From: an uncultured Luminiphilus sp.
Lineage (GTDB): Bacteria; Pseudomonadota; Gammaproteobacteria; Pseudomonadales; Halieaceae
NCBI GenBank assembly: GCA_943840615.1
Contig: CALSVI010000014.1
Location: forward strand, 21,042-85,041
Direction: 5' to 3'
DNA: 64,000 nt
Every line of letters starts with the position of its first letter. The stretch's first letter is position 1. Made by a program: the position numbers and the translations under genes. Below the pieces are notes generated by a model. That model worked only from the letters and a program-made list of their open reading frames with translations, was not told the origin of the DNA and did no database searches. Shown here piece after piece: positions 45,271 through 54,771 of the stretch.

Positions 45271-47637
45271 GTGAACTTTTCCCAGTCCCGAAACCGTTTT
45301 CACCGCCATTTATTGCCACTTGCGGTCTCTGTTGCCGTCGGCACCACTGGCGTGGTCAGTGCGCAGACCCTCGAAGAGGTAGTGGTCACCGCCACCAAGC
45401 GCGAAGAGAGCGTGATGGATGTGCCGCTGGCGATTACCGCGCTGTCCGGTGATTTTATCGCGAGCACCAACCTCGATGACGTAAAGGATTTAATTTCCTA
45501 TACCCCGGGCGTCAGCGGTAACTCGCAGGACTCCTACATCGACGCGGTCAGCGTGCGCGGTGTTCGAACCCAGGACTTTGGCGTCGGTGGTGATCCGTCC
45601 ACCGCCTTCTTCAAAAACGACCTCTATGAAGGCCGCAACGGCGCGGTGGTCACCAGTCTCTATGACATTGAACGGGCTGAGATTCTGCGCGGCCCTCAAG
45701 GCTTCTTGTTTGGACGAAACTCAATTGGTGGCGCGTTCAGCGTGCACACCAACAAGGCGCAAATCGGCAGCGGTGACGGGCACATCGATATCGATCTGGG
45801 TGAGCGGGATCGCGCCTCTTTTGAAGGTGCCATCAATGTTCCGATGGGCGACAGCTTCGCGATGCGGTTTGCCGGCTACTACTCTCAAGAAGATGGCTTC
45901 GCCAAAAACGTCTATTCGGGCAGGGATGAGATCGAGCATGAAAAATGGGCGCTGCGCTGGTCGACGGCCTTTGAAACTGATCGCCTTAACGTGCAAACCA
46001 TGGTCGAGTACGAAGAGCGCCGCCAAAGCGGTTCCATGTACCGCGCCATTGACACAGGTGGCATTTGGGACGCCTTCGACGCATACATTGTCGACGACAC
46101 CAGTCTGGCCGGCAGTAATGAGGAGCTGGATTCCGATATCAGCGAGGGTGAAAGGGACGATGCTGACATCCTGACGCTGGGCTTGTTCATCGATTATGAC
46201 CTGGGCTTCGCGACCCTGTCGTCCAACACGGGCTTCAAGGACCACGACTACTATTACAAGGAAGACTACGACGGCACGCCGCTGAGTATTAACAACTTCC
46301 AGTTCCAGCAGAGTGGCGAGTACTTCCAGCAGGAGCTAAGGCTGACGTCTAATAGTGACGGCCCCCTGAGTTGGTATACGGGGGTGTCCTACTACGACGA
46401 AGAGCTAGACGCCGAGTTCGCCGCCATCGGTTCAGAGGACCTGATGTGTCAGTACTACCTGAACTACTACGCCGAATATTACGGGTACGAGTTCTATTCA
46501 GGTTGTAGTGACTACTATTACGACTTTTACCCAACCGCCGACGGCATGCTCACCGAATCAGGCAAGATCAAGGGTAAATACACCGGTTGGGCTGCCTACG
46601 CCAATGTGGGCTTCGACATCACCGAGCGCCTAAATGTCGAGCTGGGTGTCCGCTATACAGAAGATGAAAAAGACTTCGGTACGCTGGTGGCCGAACCCGA
46701 CAGCTATCTTGGCCCTTACTTCACCTATGGTTTCTCTACGGATGAGTACATCACCGATACCCAGAAATGGGATGATACGACCTTCCGGGGGTTGGTGACC
46801 TACGCGCCGACAGAGAACAGCATGATCTTTGCCAGCTACACCCAGGGGTTCAAGTCTGGCGGCTACGGTAGCTTCTGGATTGAAGACACCAATGGCAATG
46901 TCCCGGCGTATGAAACGGGCATCACCCAGAGTAGTGGCTACCTGCCGGGTACGTTCGAACCCGAGACCGCTGACTCCTATGAGATCGGCTTCAAAACCAA
47001 CTATCTAAATGGTCGCGGTAGCTTCGACGTGATCTTCTTCATGTATGAGTATCAGGACATGCAGGTGATTAACTACGTGGATGTCGATTACGATGATGAC
47101 GGCGTGGCAGACGCGTTCTCCGGACGGGTGCTGAATGTTGGCCAGACCGATGGCGAAGGCGTGGAGCTGTCGACAACGGTGGCGCTTAACGACCACTGGA
47201 CGCTGTATCTCGCAGGCGGATATCTGGACACGGAGGCAACCGGTCTGCAGGATATTTGTGGCCTCGAGGACACCAACGGCTGCGAAGGGAGCTCCTTATT
47301 TTGGGCGCCCGAAATCACGGCAGCAGGCAAACTGGATGCGCGATACCCCATGGGCAACGGCACCCTCACCGGCAGCTTTGAATTCTTCTATGAAGATGAG
47401 CGGGGCGGTAGCTGGGAAGCGAACCCCGAGGGCTATATTGATGCCTTCACCATTGCCAACCTGCGGGTCGGCTACGAGTCAGAGAACAACTGGTATGTGC
47501 AGGCCTATGCCGAGAACGTCTTCGATGAGTTCACTTGGGACGGCTACAACGCCAACGGCGGTATCTTGCCGTCGCACTTCTTCGGCCCCATGCGCCCGCT
47601 AACGATCGGCGTGCGCGCCGGAATGAGTTGGGATTGA
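45271..47637 (+). CDS. TonB-dependent receptor 3 with tyrosine-rich loops
   Basis: Outer-membrane receptor of 788 residues starting with GTG. Signal peptide 1-31 (ends VVSA), TonB-box/plug start TLEEVVVTATKREESVMDVP, plug motif GPQGFLFGRNSIGGAF, barrel to the C-terminus, which ends in AGMSWD rather than the usual terminal Phe. Two tyrosine clusters stand out: DHDYYYKEDYD at 324-334, and residues 393-420 with 12 tyrosines among acidic residues, containing Cys393 and Cys412. Both lie between predicted barrel strands and so probably in surface loops. Located after a LuxR regulator and TPR-sulfotransferase 2. A strong hairpin terminator follows. Confidence 0.92.
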   Translation: MNFSQSRNRFHRHLLPLAVSVAVGTTGVVSAQTLEEVVVTATKREESVMDVPLAITALSGDFIASTNLDDVKDLISYTPGVSGNSQDSYIDAVSVRGVRTQDFGVGGDPSTAFFKNDLYEGRNGAVVTSLYDIERAEILRGPQGFLFGRNSIGGAFSVHTNKAQIGSGDGHIDIDLGERDRASFEGAINVPMGDSFAMRFAGYYSQEDGFAKNVYSGRDEIEHEKWALRWSTAFETDRLNVQTMVEYEERRQSGSMYRAIDTGGIWDAFDAYIVDDTSLAGSNEELDSDISEGERDDADILTLGLFIDYDLGFATLSSNTGFKDHDYYYKEDYDGTPLSINNFQFQQSGEYFQQELRLTSNSDGPLSWYTGVSYYDEELDAEFAAIGSEDLMCQYYLNYYAEYYGYEFYSGCSDYYYDFYPTADGMLTESGKIKGKYTGWAAYANVGFDITERLNVELGVRYTEDEKDFGTLVAEPDSYLGPYFTYGFSTDEYITDTQKWDDTTFRGLVTYAPTENSMIFASYTQGFKSGGYGSFWIEDTNGNVPAYETGITQSSGYLPGTFEPETADSYEIGFKTNYLNGRGSFDVIFFMYEYQDMQVINYVDVDYDDDGVADAFSGRVLNVGQTDGEGVELSTTVALNDHWTLYLAGGYLDTEATGLQDICGLEDTNGCEGSSLFWAPEITAAGKLDARYPMGNGTLTGSFEFFYEDERGGSWEANPEGYIDAFTIANLRVGYESENNWYVQAYAENVFDEFTWDGYNANGGILPSHFFGPMRPLTIGVRAGMSWD

Positions 47638-47652
47638 GCGCAACGCTGACAC

Positions 47653-47680
47653 AAAAACGCCGGCACTAGCCGGCGTTTTT
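47653..47680 (+). terminator. Terminator of TonB receptor 3
   Basis: AAAAACGCCGGC and GCCGGCGTTTTT form a 12-bp stem with loop ACTA, 15 bases after the receptor stop. A-tract and T-tract on either side let it work in both directions, also for the convergent minus-strand gene. Confidence 0.88.
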
Positions 47681-47741
47681 GTGGTGCGCTAATGGCGCCC
47701 TTGTTAGCACGCAGTCAGTCACAATAATTTGATCGCAAATG

Positions 47742-48350
47742 TCACTCAGGTCGGCTGTTCGGCGCCAATTTTGACGTCGGGCCGATCAGCTGGGCTCTCA
47801 GCTCGGGTCGGGGTGTATCAGGGTCGAGCCAGATCCCGCCGAACAAGCTCCCGAAATCTCGATCATCAATACTGCCGATCGGACTGCCGTTAAACCAGAA
47901 TGCGCTGTCGCCAGACGCATTCAGCCCGAACACCAAATTATCGCCACGAGCGATATCTGGCCACATGGCATTCAGTTGCTGTAACCATTCACGCTGCCTT
48001 GGGTGGCTGCGCCCTTGCTGACGCCACGCCTTATCGGTCTCTTCAACCAGCTTGCTGGCTGGAATATCGCGCAGATAGCGGAGCGACAGCTGATAGGGCG
48101 CCTCGCCCTGCCAGCTCCCACTCGGGGTGAAGAGCTGGGAGTCATAAACCTCCCAAAACAGCACCTTCAAACGCGCCGTACCCACCAGAGGCCAGCTCTC
48201 AACTGCTAATTGCAGTTCATCTGGTTCGGCAGGGCTGACAGCAGCAGACAGGCTCGGCCCGCTGACACGCTCGGCCACCGGGGGGCTATCAGCCAGCGCG
48301 ACGGTAGTTATCAGCAGCCAAAATAGTGGCATAAGATACCGCTTCTTCAT
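47742..48350 (-). CDS. Secreted chalcone-isomerase-like domain protein
   Basis: A 202-residue protein with a signal peptide (1-20, MKKRYL...TTVALA). The mature part has the chalcone-isomerase-like fold signature LVGTARLKVLFWEVYDSQLF, then SLRYLRDIPASKLVEET and WPDIARGDNLVF. Bacterial members bind fatty acids or have unknown roles; flavonoid isomerase activity should not be assumed. ATG at 48350 is chosen since the signal peptide begins there; the longer frame covers the upstream gene. Overlaps the end of the DUF2878 gene by four bases, and the two families are commonly neighbours in envelope-lipid gene clusters. Confidence 0.8.
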   Translation of the reverse strand: MKKRYLMPLFWLLITTVALADSPPVAERVSGPSLSAAVSPAEPDELQLAVESWPLVGTARLKVLFWEVYDSQLFTPSGSWQGEAPYQLSLRYLRDIPASKLVEETDKAWRQQGRSHPRQREWLQQLNAMWPDIARGDNLVFGLNASGDSAFWFNGSPIGSIDDRDFGSLFGGIWLDPDTPRPELRAQLIGPTSKLAPNSRPE

Positions 48351-48847
48351 TGACCAGCCGCCATCCGATGACTGATTCGGTACAGCAGGGGGAGTAGAAA
48401 AGCCCAAACGGCAACCAGCACTACTGCCGTCTGTGCACTCCCCAAAGGCAGTGATACTGCCCCCAGACCAGCGCCAACCAGGTAGTTGAACGGCACAGCG
48501 ATCCCACCCAATACGGCCGCCAACCAGAGAGATTGTCCGATTTTGGCAAAGCTGCGATAGATGGCCGCGGCAAACACCCACCACAGCACCATTAGCCAGG
48601 CTGGCACAATGGTCGCCGTCTCAAAATCAAACACGCCTGCTAAGGTCAGCACCACGTCAACGCCGAAGCCGGTCATCGCAACCGGTAACAGCCGTCGGAA
48701 TTCACCCATGCGATCGGCTACCAGAAAAAAATGGACCGCCAGAGATAAAAGACCTACGGGTACCCAAGGCTCTCTACCCAGCACACAACAAAACCAGGTG
48801 GCCTGAAACCACACCGCGTTAAACCAAAATCGATCGACCAGCCGCAT
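48347..48847 (-). CDS. DUF2878-like membrane protein
   Basis: Small inner-membrane protein of 166 residues with about six hydrophobic segments and an N-terminal NAVWFQATWFCCVLG region typical of DUF2878. Function unknown. It is encoded directly before the chalcone-isomerase-like protein with overlapping ends and so is probably its partner in an envelope or lipid-related process. Its start lies 33 bases after the aminotransferase stop on the same strand, so the three genes may share a transcript. Confidence 0.75.
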   Translation of the reverse strand: MRLVDRFWFNAVWFQATWFCCVLGREPWVPVGLLSLAVHFFLVADRMGEFRRLLPVAMTGFGVDVVLTLAGVFDFETATIVPAWLMVLWWVFAAAIYRSFAKIGQSLWLAAVLGGIAVPFNYLVGAGLGAVSLPLGSAQTAVVLVAVWAFLLPLLYRISHRMAAGQ

Positions 48848-48880
48848 AGTGATCAGATACGAGGGCTGGGGAGCCCCAGA

Positions 48881-50263
48881 TCAGACTGGGCTCGGCATGA
48901 CGCCATAATGTTGTCCAGTCCGATCAAGGGCGATCGCCAGTTGATCAACAAGGAAATCGATTTCTGATCGTTCAGTGACAAAGGGGGGCGCCATAATCAT
49001 CGCATCTCCGGTCTGACGCACCATGAGCCCTTGAGTAATCGCCGTGTCGCGAGTGTGCACCGCCGCGGCTGATTCGGGCGCCAGTCGCTCGCGAGAGGAT
49101 TTATCTCTTACCAACTCAACGGCAGCGAAGAGCCCCTGCACACGCACCTGACCCACGATGGGATGATCAGCCAGCTCCAGGAGCCGGCTCGCGAAATAGG
49201 GCGCAAGATCCACAACCCCCTGCTCAATGATCCGCGTTTCCTCGAGTATATCGAGGGTCGCCAAACCCGCAGCACACGAAGCAGGGTGCCCCGAATAAGT
49301 GAGGCCATGGGCAAACTCACCACCCCCTGACAGCAGTACATCAGAAATTTTTTGGCTGATCAGGCTTCCCCCCAGTGGCATATAGCCGTTGGTGACCGCC
49401 TTGGCGAAGGTCACCAGATCCGGCTCGGTACCGTAGGTCTCGAAACCAAACCACTTGCCGGTACGGCCAAAGCCACAGATGACCTCATCCGAGATCAGCA
49501 AAATGTCGCGTTCATCAAGGATGCGCTTGACCTCTGGCCAATAGGATTCCGGAGGCACGATTACCCCGCCCGCACCCTGCACTGGCTCGGCGATAAAGGC
49601 GGCGACGCGATCTTCACCCAGCTCATCGATTTTTTTCTCAAGTTCGCGCGCGGCTGCGATACCGAATGCTTCGGGATCAAGATCGCCGCCCTCTTCAAAC
49701 CAATGCGGCTGCTGGATGTGATGAACATAATCGAGGCCCATCGTTTGCTTGTGCATCGCCGACATACCGCCCAGCGACGAAGCCGCAATCGTGCTCCCGT
49801 GGTAGGCGTTGTGGCGACTGATGATCAGTTTCTTGTCGGGCTTACCCAGCAGGTCGAAGTAGCGATGAACCAACTTAATTTGGGTGTCGTTGGCCTCAGA
49901 CCCCGAATTGGTAAAAAAGACATGCTGGAAGCGCTCCGGTGTGACCTGGCAGAGCCTTGCTGCCAGCTCCGCCGCCGGCTGGTTCGAACACCTAAAGAAA
50001 TTGTTGTAGAAAGGGAGCTGGGCCAGCTGCTCTGTCACCGCTTGCTTGATGCGCTCCTGGCTATAACCAAGATTGCAGCACCACAGGCCGGACATACCGT
50101 CCTGAATTTTATTACCGTCTGAATCGTAGATGTAGACGTGCTCAGCGCGGCTGACAATTCGCCCACCATGCTGGGCGTAGTCCTCAAAATCGGTAAAAGG
50201 ATGGAGGTGGTGGGCCTGATCCAACTTTTTGAGTGCTTGCGTATCGAGCGTCGCGGTCATCAT
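48881..50263 (-). CDS. Class III omega-aminotransferase
   Basis: PLP enzyme of 460 residues. Schiff-base Lys288 in TFAKAVTNGYMPLGG, Asp259 in LLISDEVICGFGRTG, and the phosphate-binding NSGSEANDTQIK and HNAYHGSTIA segments are intact. Family members with this N-terminus (HPFTDFEDY, GLWCCNLGYSQ) transfer amino groups from putrescine, beta-alanine, taurine or other omega-amines to pyruvate. The exact amine is not resolved. An in-frame second ATG follows the first. Divergent from the MBL hydrolase gene with a 180-bp gap in which I see nothing assignable. Confidence 0.9.
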   Translation of the reverse strand: MMTATLDTQALKKLDQAHHLHPFTDFEDYAQHGGRIVSRAEHVYIYDSDGNKIQDGMSGLWCCNLGYSQERIKQAVTEQLAQLPFYNNFFRCSNQPAAELAARLCQVTPERFQHVFFTNSGSEANDTQIKLVHRYFDLLGKPDKKLIISRHNAYHGSTIAASSLGGMSAMHKQTMGLDYVHHIQQPHWFEEGGDLDPEAFGIAAARELEKKIDELGEDRVAAFIAEPVQGAGGVIVPPESYWPEVKRILDERDILLISDEVICGFGRTGKWFGFETYGTEPDLVTFAKAVTNGYMPLGGSLISQKISDVLLSGGGEFAHGLTYSGHPASCAAGLATLDILEETRIIEQGVVDLAPYFASRLLELADHPIVGQVRVQGLFAAVELVRDKSSRERLAPESAAAVHTRDTAITQGLMVRQTGDAMIMAPPFVTERSEIDFLVDQLAIALDRTGQHYGVMPSPV

Positions 50264-50443
50264 GCCTTCTCCTGTGATGCTGTGCGACGCCGTCCATCCC
50301 CTGACGGATTACCTTTCGCCGCATTAGCGATTCCGCGCAGTATCACATCGGGGGGACGGGGCTGTCAGTAACCCCAAAGGGAGAGCTTGGTAGACAGCGT
50401 GCGCCTCGACGCGCAAACTTCCGCCTGTAACTAGTGAGGTCCT

Positions 50444-51526
50444 ATGACTCTGGAACGCGTTGACGAACAATACCGTGGCTTGACCTATCCCTGGGGTAGG
50501 CTGGAGCATCCCGGAGATGAGCCTTTTGAGGTGGCCCCGGGGGTATGGTGGCTTCGATTTACCATGCCCGGACCCCTTAACCATATCAACCTCTGGTTAC
50601 TTGAAGACGGGGATGGCTGGACCATTGTCGATACCTGCCTGAACCTCGATTCCGCAAAAGCGCAGTGGGAGAATCTGTTTAATGGGTTTATGGCAGGCAA
50701 GCCCGTTAACCGTGTGATCTGTACCCACATGCACCCTGACCATATCGGCCTGGCGGGCTGGCTTTGCGAGCGTTTTGACTGCGACCTTTATATGACGCAG
50801 GCGGAATTTCTCTCTGGCAGCCTGATCATGAGCTACACCGGCGAACAGGCACCCCCACCTGCGATCTCTTTCTATCACCGAACGGGTTTTTCTGACGACC
50901 AGCTAGCCAATTATCGGCAACGCTTCGGCAGCTTCGGGCAGTATGCAACGCCGCTCCCCCACCACTATCAGAGACTGACTGACCGACAGACGCTGTCTAT
51001 CGGCGATCGGTATTGGCAGGTGGTCACGGGCCAGGGCCACTCACCCGACCACGCCTGCCTTTACTGCCCCGCCTTGCAGCTCGTGATCGCCGGAGACCAG
51101 ATCTTGCCGCGCATTACCCCCAATGTCTCGGTGTTCCCGACAGAGCCCGACGGGAATCCACTTGAAGACTGGCTGGCGTCCAGCACACGACTGCTTGGCA
51201 TGCTGCCGGAAGACCTGCTCGTGTTGCCGGCGCATCAGTCTCCCTTTACGGGTGTCAGGGTTCGGCTCAACCAAATTATTGAAAGTCATCGCCTCGCGCT
51301 GGCCGACCTATACGACCTGCTCATGACGCCAAAGCTGTTGCAAGAGTGCTTCACCACCCTGTTTAGCCGGGATATTGGCGACGGCGAGATCCAGATGGCG
51401 ACCGGTGAAACCGTAGCGCACCTGAATTATCTTTTGCATCGCGGTAACATTCAGCGGCGGATTAACGCCGACGATCGGTACGAGTACCAATCAGACCCTG
51501 AGGCGCGCTATATCGACGCTGAGTAA
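50444..51526 (+). CDS. MBL-fold metallo-hydrolase
   Basis: Soluble metallo-beta-lactamase-fold hydrolase of 360 residues. The zinc motif is THMHPDHIG (HxHxDH) near residue 94, followed by histidine GQGHSPDH near 197, aspartate in VIAGDQILP and a C-terminal AHQSPF histidine. A helical C-terminal extension (about 265-360) carries an HTH-like sequence (GETVAHLNYLLHRGNIQRR) seen in hydrolases annotated as beta-lactamase-like or thioesterase-like proteins. Followed after six bases by an alpha/beta hydrolase, suggesting an operon for ester or thioester breakdown. Substrate unknown. Confidence 0.88.
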   Translation: MTLERVDEQYRGLTYPWGRLEHPGDEPFEVAPGVWWLRFTMPGPLNHINLWLLEDGDGWTIVDTCLNLDSAKAQWENLFNGFMAGKPVNRVICTHMHPDHIGLAGWLCERFDCDLYMTQAEFLSGSLIMSYTGEQAPPPAISFYHRTGFSDDQLANYRQRFGSFGQYATPLPHHYQRLTDRQTLSIGDRYWQVVTGQGHSPDHACLYCPALQLVIAGDQILPRITPNVSVFPTEPDGNPLEDWLASSTRLLGMLPEDLLVLPAHQSPFTGVRVRLNQIIESHRLALADLYDLLMTPKLLQECFTTLFSRDIGDGEIQMATGETVAHLNYLLHRGNIQRRINADDRYEYQSDPEARYIDAE

Positions 51527-51532
51527 GAGCCT

Positions 51533-52417
51533 TTGAAAACACTAAGTAACCGGTTAAAAACGCTAATTTTCCGCTGGTACTACCGGCGGATGAACCGCTT
51601 GGCGTGGGACGCCACCCCGCTGCCCGAAGTCAACACCAGCTTCCTGCAGCTGCCGTTACCGGAGCAGGCACTGGGCGCTCGCATGTATCACGGCTCTCGT
51701 CATCGTCCACTCCTCATCTACTTCCACGGTGGCGGCTGGACCATTGGTGATCTCGATACCCACCACCCCTTCTGCCTGCATCTCGCGGATCAGACACGTT
51801 GCACGGTGATGTCCATCGACTACCGACTGGCACCGGAACACCCCTTTCCCACCGCCCATAAAGATGCGTTAGCGGCCTCTCGCTGGATCCTCGATAACCT
51901 CAATGCGCTGGCGCCCAACAATGGCGAGGTGGTCATTGCCGGTGACAGTGCGGGCGGGAACCTGACGCTGGCTACCGCCGTGCGCTTACCTGATGAGCCC
52001 CGTTTACGCGGTTGCCTGATGCTTTATCCCGCCGTGCAGCACTACCATGCGGGCATGCGCTCCTATACCGAGCACGCAAAAAGCGGCCCCCTGACGACAC
52101 CGATTATGCGCTGGTTCCTCGACACCTACCTCAACGGGCTCGCTCCGGCTGACCCGGCCATCGAGATAATGTTCCCGGATCGGCGAGTCCCGCTCAGCGG
52201 ATTTCCGCGCTCATTGCTCGTCACAGCAGAAAAAGATCCCCTGCGGGACGACGGAAGAAGGCTGGCAAACGCTTTGCAGCGCGCCGGTGTCACCGTGCAG
52301 CACGAGCACTTCTCTCAAGAAGCGCACGGCTTTCCATGCTCCGAGGGCCCAACTCCGGGGCACGAACGCTTTATGGCGCTGACTAAAGCCTGGATCGAGG
52401 CAATTAGCGCACGGTGA
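51533..52417 (+). CDS. Alpha/beta hydrolase (HSL/acetyl-esterase family)
   Basis: Esterase-like protein of 294 residues. The oxyanion-hole motif HGGGW is at 65-69, the nucleophile Ser139 in GDSAGGN, the acid in LLVTAEKDPLRDDG, and the histidine in EAHGFP. This is the hormone-sensitive-lipase (family IV) pattern for short-chain esters. It starts with TTG six bases after the MBL hydrolase gene and its 3' end overlaps the convergent iron alcohol dehydrogenase gene by 14 bases. No signal peptide is clear; the basic N-terminus (LKTLIFRWYYRRMNR) may touch the membrane. Confidence 0.88.
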   Translation: MKTLSNRLKTLIFRWYYRRMNRLAWDATPLPEVNTSFLQLPLPEQALGARMYHGSRHRPLLIYFHGGGWTIGDLDTHHPFCLHLADQTRCTVMSIDYRLAPEHPFPTAHKDALAASRWILDNLNALAPNNGEVVIAGDSAGGNLTLATAVRLPDEPRLRGCLMLYPAVQHYHAGMRSYTEHAKSGPLTTPIMRWFLDTYLNGLAPADPAIEIMFPDRRVPLSGFPRSLLVTAEKDPLRDDGRRLANALQRAGVTVQHEHFSQEAHGFPCSEGPTPGHERFMALTKAWIEAISAR

Positions 52418-53615
52418 TGCGCTCAAGGATCTCCATCATTTCAGCCTTGCTGAGCAGTCGCGGCGACACATAACCGTCGCTCTCGTCCATTGCCGCATGG
52501 GCCACCGCTGTCCATTCGGCGGACTGAATCCGAGGGTCTGTGTCTGCGATACCAACCTTTGCAATCAAATCTGTCACCGCCTCAACAAAAGCCTGTGCTC
52601 TCGCGGCAGGTGATGCGGCGTCAGACACTTGCGTCACTACCGCCAGTTCGGCCAGGGCAGTTTCTGCTTCAGCAAGACAGGCTTTGAGCACATGAGGCAA
52701 AACCAGCGCGTTTGCCTGACCATGGGGAATGCCGAAACGCGCCCCCAACTGATGCGCAATGGCATGCACATTACCCACTCCCACCTGATTAATGGCAATA
52801 CCGGCATGGTAGGCCGCGACGGCCATACCCTGCCGCGATTCGATATCTCCCGGATTTTGCACCGCTCGCTCCAGCCATCGGAAAACACCCTGAACGGCCA
52901 AGCGCCCATTTTCCTTGCGCGTGCCGCGATCCCAAATGCAGATGTACGCCTCGATTCCATGGGTGAGCGCGTCGATGCCGGTTGCCGCAGTCACCGGCGC
53001 CGGCAATCCCAGGAGCAACTCCGGGTCCAGCGCCACCGCCTGGGGGAGCAGCCCCTCAGCCACAATAATATGCTTCAGCTTTTCTGCGGGGTCTTTAATC
53101 ACGGCCCCCATGGTGGCTTCGCTACCCGTGCCCGAGGTCGTGGGAACGGCGTATATGGGAACAATATCTTCCGGCGTTTTGTTTAAGCCAACCCATTTAT
53201 CCGGGGATTCGTCACTGGAGCGAGTACAGGCAATAATCTTCGCGGCATCCATAGAGGAGCCCCCTCCGACCGCCACGACCGCCGTGCAACCTGCCGACCG
53301 GAGCACCTTGGACCCCTCGACCACGTGGGCAAAGGTAGGGTCCGGGTCGACACCGGCGTACCAATGAAGATTTACGCCAGCGTCGATCAGACCGGCTAAT
53401 GCCCGCTCGGCCAGTCCCAGCTCTTTGAGCGCCTTATCTGTCACCACCAGCACATCGGTGTGCCCAATATCGACAATGCGGCGACACAGGTCAGCGGTCG
53501 CGCCCTGCCCCACGTAGGAAAGGTGCACACCCGCTGCCTTATTGCCAATCAGTAATTTGATCAGTCCTAACTGAAAACCCCGTTTGAACCGCCGAACTGG
53601 CATGGATCGCAACAT
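52404..53615 (-). CDS. Iron-containing (group III) alcohol dehydrogenase
   Basis: NAD(P)-dependent dehydrogenase of 403 residues. Nucleotide site VVAVGGGSSMDAAK (about 117-130), substrate/metal sites TTSGTGSEAT, ITGIDALTHGIEAY-like segment ATGIDALTHGIEAYI, and the metal histidines in AIAHQLGARFGIPHGQANA. It interconverts an alcohol and an aldehyde or ketone. Start uncertain between 53615 and 53603. Convergent with the esterase gene and divergent from the quinone oxidoreductase gene, with 92 bp between. Confidence 0.9.
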   Translation of the reverse strand: MLRSMPVRRFKRGFQLGLIKLLIGNKAAGVHLSYVGQGATADLCRRIVDIGHTDVLVVTDKALKELGLAERALAGLIDAGVNLHWYAGVDPDPTFAHVVEGSKVLRSAGCTAVVAVGGGSSMDAAKIIACTRSSDESPDKWVGLNKTPEDIVPIYAVPTTSGTGSEATMGAVIKDPAEKLKHIIVAEGLLPQAVALDPELLLGLPAPVTAATGIDALTHGIEAYICIWDRGTRKENGRLAVQGVFRWLERAVQNPGDIESRQGMAVAAYHAGIAINQVGVGNVHAIAHQLGARFGIPHGQANALVLPHVLKACLAEAETALAELAVVTQVSDAASPAARAQAFVEAVTDLIAKVGIADTDPRIQSAEWTAVAHAAMDESDGYVSPRLLSKAEMMEILERITVR

Positions 53616-53707
53616 ACCGCCTCCCAGATATCTCGTAGTCAGGGTAGTCTATCTGTACAAGACCAGTGGCAACAGCCTGCGATGCGCTAAAGGGAAGCCT
53701 GAACACT

Positions 53708-54691
53708 ATGAACAGACGCTACATCGAATTCGCAACACCCGAGTCAGCCCAATTGGTTACCGATAACCCGCCAGACCCTGGTCCGAGTGAGGTGCTGATT
53801 GCGGTGCATCACGCGGGGATCAACCGTGCCGATCTGTTGCAGCGTCTTGGGCTCTATCCGCCCCCTGAAGATGCCTCTCCCATACCAGGGTTAGAAGTAG
53901 CCGGCGAAGTCATCATGGTTGGCGAGGACTGCACTCATCTCAAGGCGGGCGATCGGGTCTGCGCCCTCACACATGGCGGAGGCTATGCCACGCTCGCCAT
54001 GGCCCGTGAAGATCACTGTCTGGCGCTGCCAGACGCCATCACCACCGAGCAAGGTGCCGCGCTGCCCGAGGCGCTGCTAACGGTCTGGTACAACGTTTTT
54101 GAACGCGGCCAGCTGGCAGCCGGAGAGACCGTATTAATTCACGGTGGTAGTAGCGGGATCGGCTCCATTGGCGTGCAAATGGCGAAGGCGATGGGTGCCA
54201 CCGTGCTCGCTACCGCGGGCTCAGCAGAACGCGCCCATAAGGTATCCGAACTGGGAGCGAGTTTTGTCGCCAACCATCGCGAAGATAACCTCGCCGAACA
54301 GTTCACCCAGGCGGGTTATGCCGGCAAGATCGACGTGATTCTGGACATTGCAGGAGGGGACCTCATGCAGGTCAATCTGGATCTTGCTGCGCCAGATGGA
54401 CGCATTGTCTGTATTGGCGTGATGCGCGGTATGTTGAGCGAGATCAATCTAGCGACGCTGTTTATGAAGCGCCTCACGCTGACCGGCAGTACGCTGCGCA
54501 GACTAGAGGTCACTGAGCGTGCGCGCTGCTTTAGCGCCATTCGGGACCACATTTGGCCGCAAATCATCGCGGGCGATATTCAACCGATCGTCGACACCGC
54601 TTATCCATTAGCGGCAGTGCTCGAGGCCCATGAGCATATGCGCTTGGGAACACATTTTGGTAAGTTGGTGTTGGACTGTCAGGGGGCCTGA
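53708..54691 (+). CDS. Zinc-independent NAD(P)H:quinone oxidoreductase (MDR family, PIG3-like)
   Basis: Medium-chain dehydrogenase/reductase of 327 residues. N-terminal substrate fold with HHAGINRADLLQRLGLYPPP, the proline-rich motif of the TP53I3/PIG3-like subgroup, and no zinc ligands. The Rossmann loop is IHGGSSGIGSIGVQMAKAMGA near residue 145. It reduces quinones or enones with NADPH. The ATG at 53708 begins the conserved N-terminus. It lies alone between a divergent alcohol dehydrogenase gene and the lytic transglycosylase gene. Confidence 0.88.
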   Translation: MNRRYIEFATPESAQLVTDNPPDPGPSEVLIAVHHAGINRADLLQRLGLYPPPEDASPIPGLEVAGEVIMVGEDCTHLKAGDRVCALTHGGGYATLAMAREDHCLALPDAITTEQGAALPEALLTVWYNVFERGQLAAGETVLIHGGSSGIGSIGVQMAKAMGATVLATAGSAERAHKVSELGASFVANHREDNLAEQFTQAGYAGKIDVILDIAGGDLMQVNLDLAAPDGRIVCIGVMRGMLSEINLATLFMKRLTLTGSTLRRLEVTERARCFSAIRDHIWPQIIAGDIQPIVDTAYPLAAVLEAHEHMRLGTHFGKLVLDCQGA

Positions 54692-54771
54692 CGGGCCATC
54701 AGGAACACGCAAACGAACCCACTATAGGGCGTGCCATACTAAGCGTGCCATTTATCAGGAAGCCAACTCCC

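Noticed and set aside
47742..48350. True chalcone isomerase
   Set aside because: The protein is secreted, lies with a DUF2878 gene, and bacterial chalcone-isomerase-like domains are not flavonoid enzymes as a rule.
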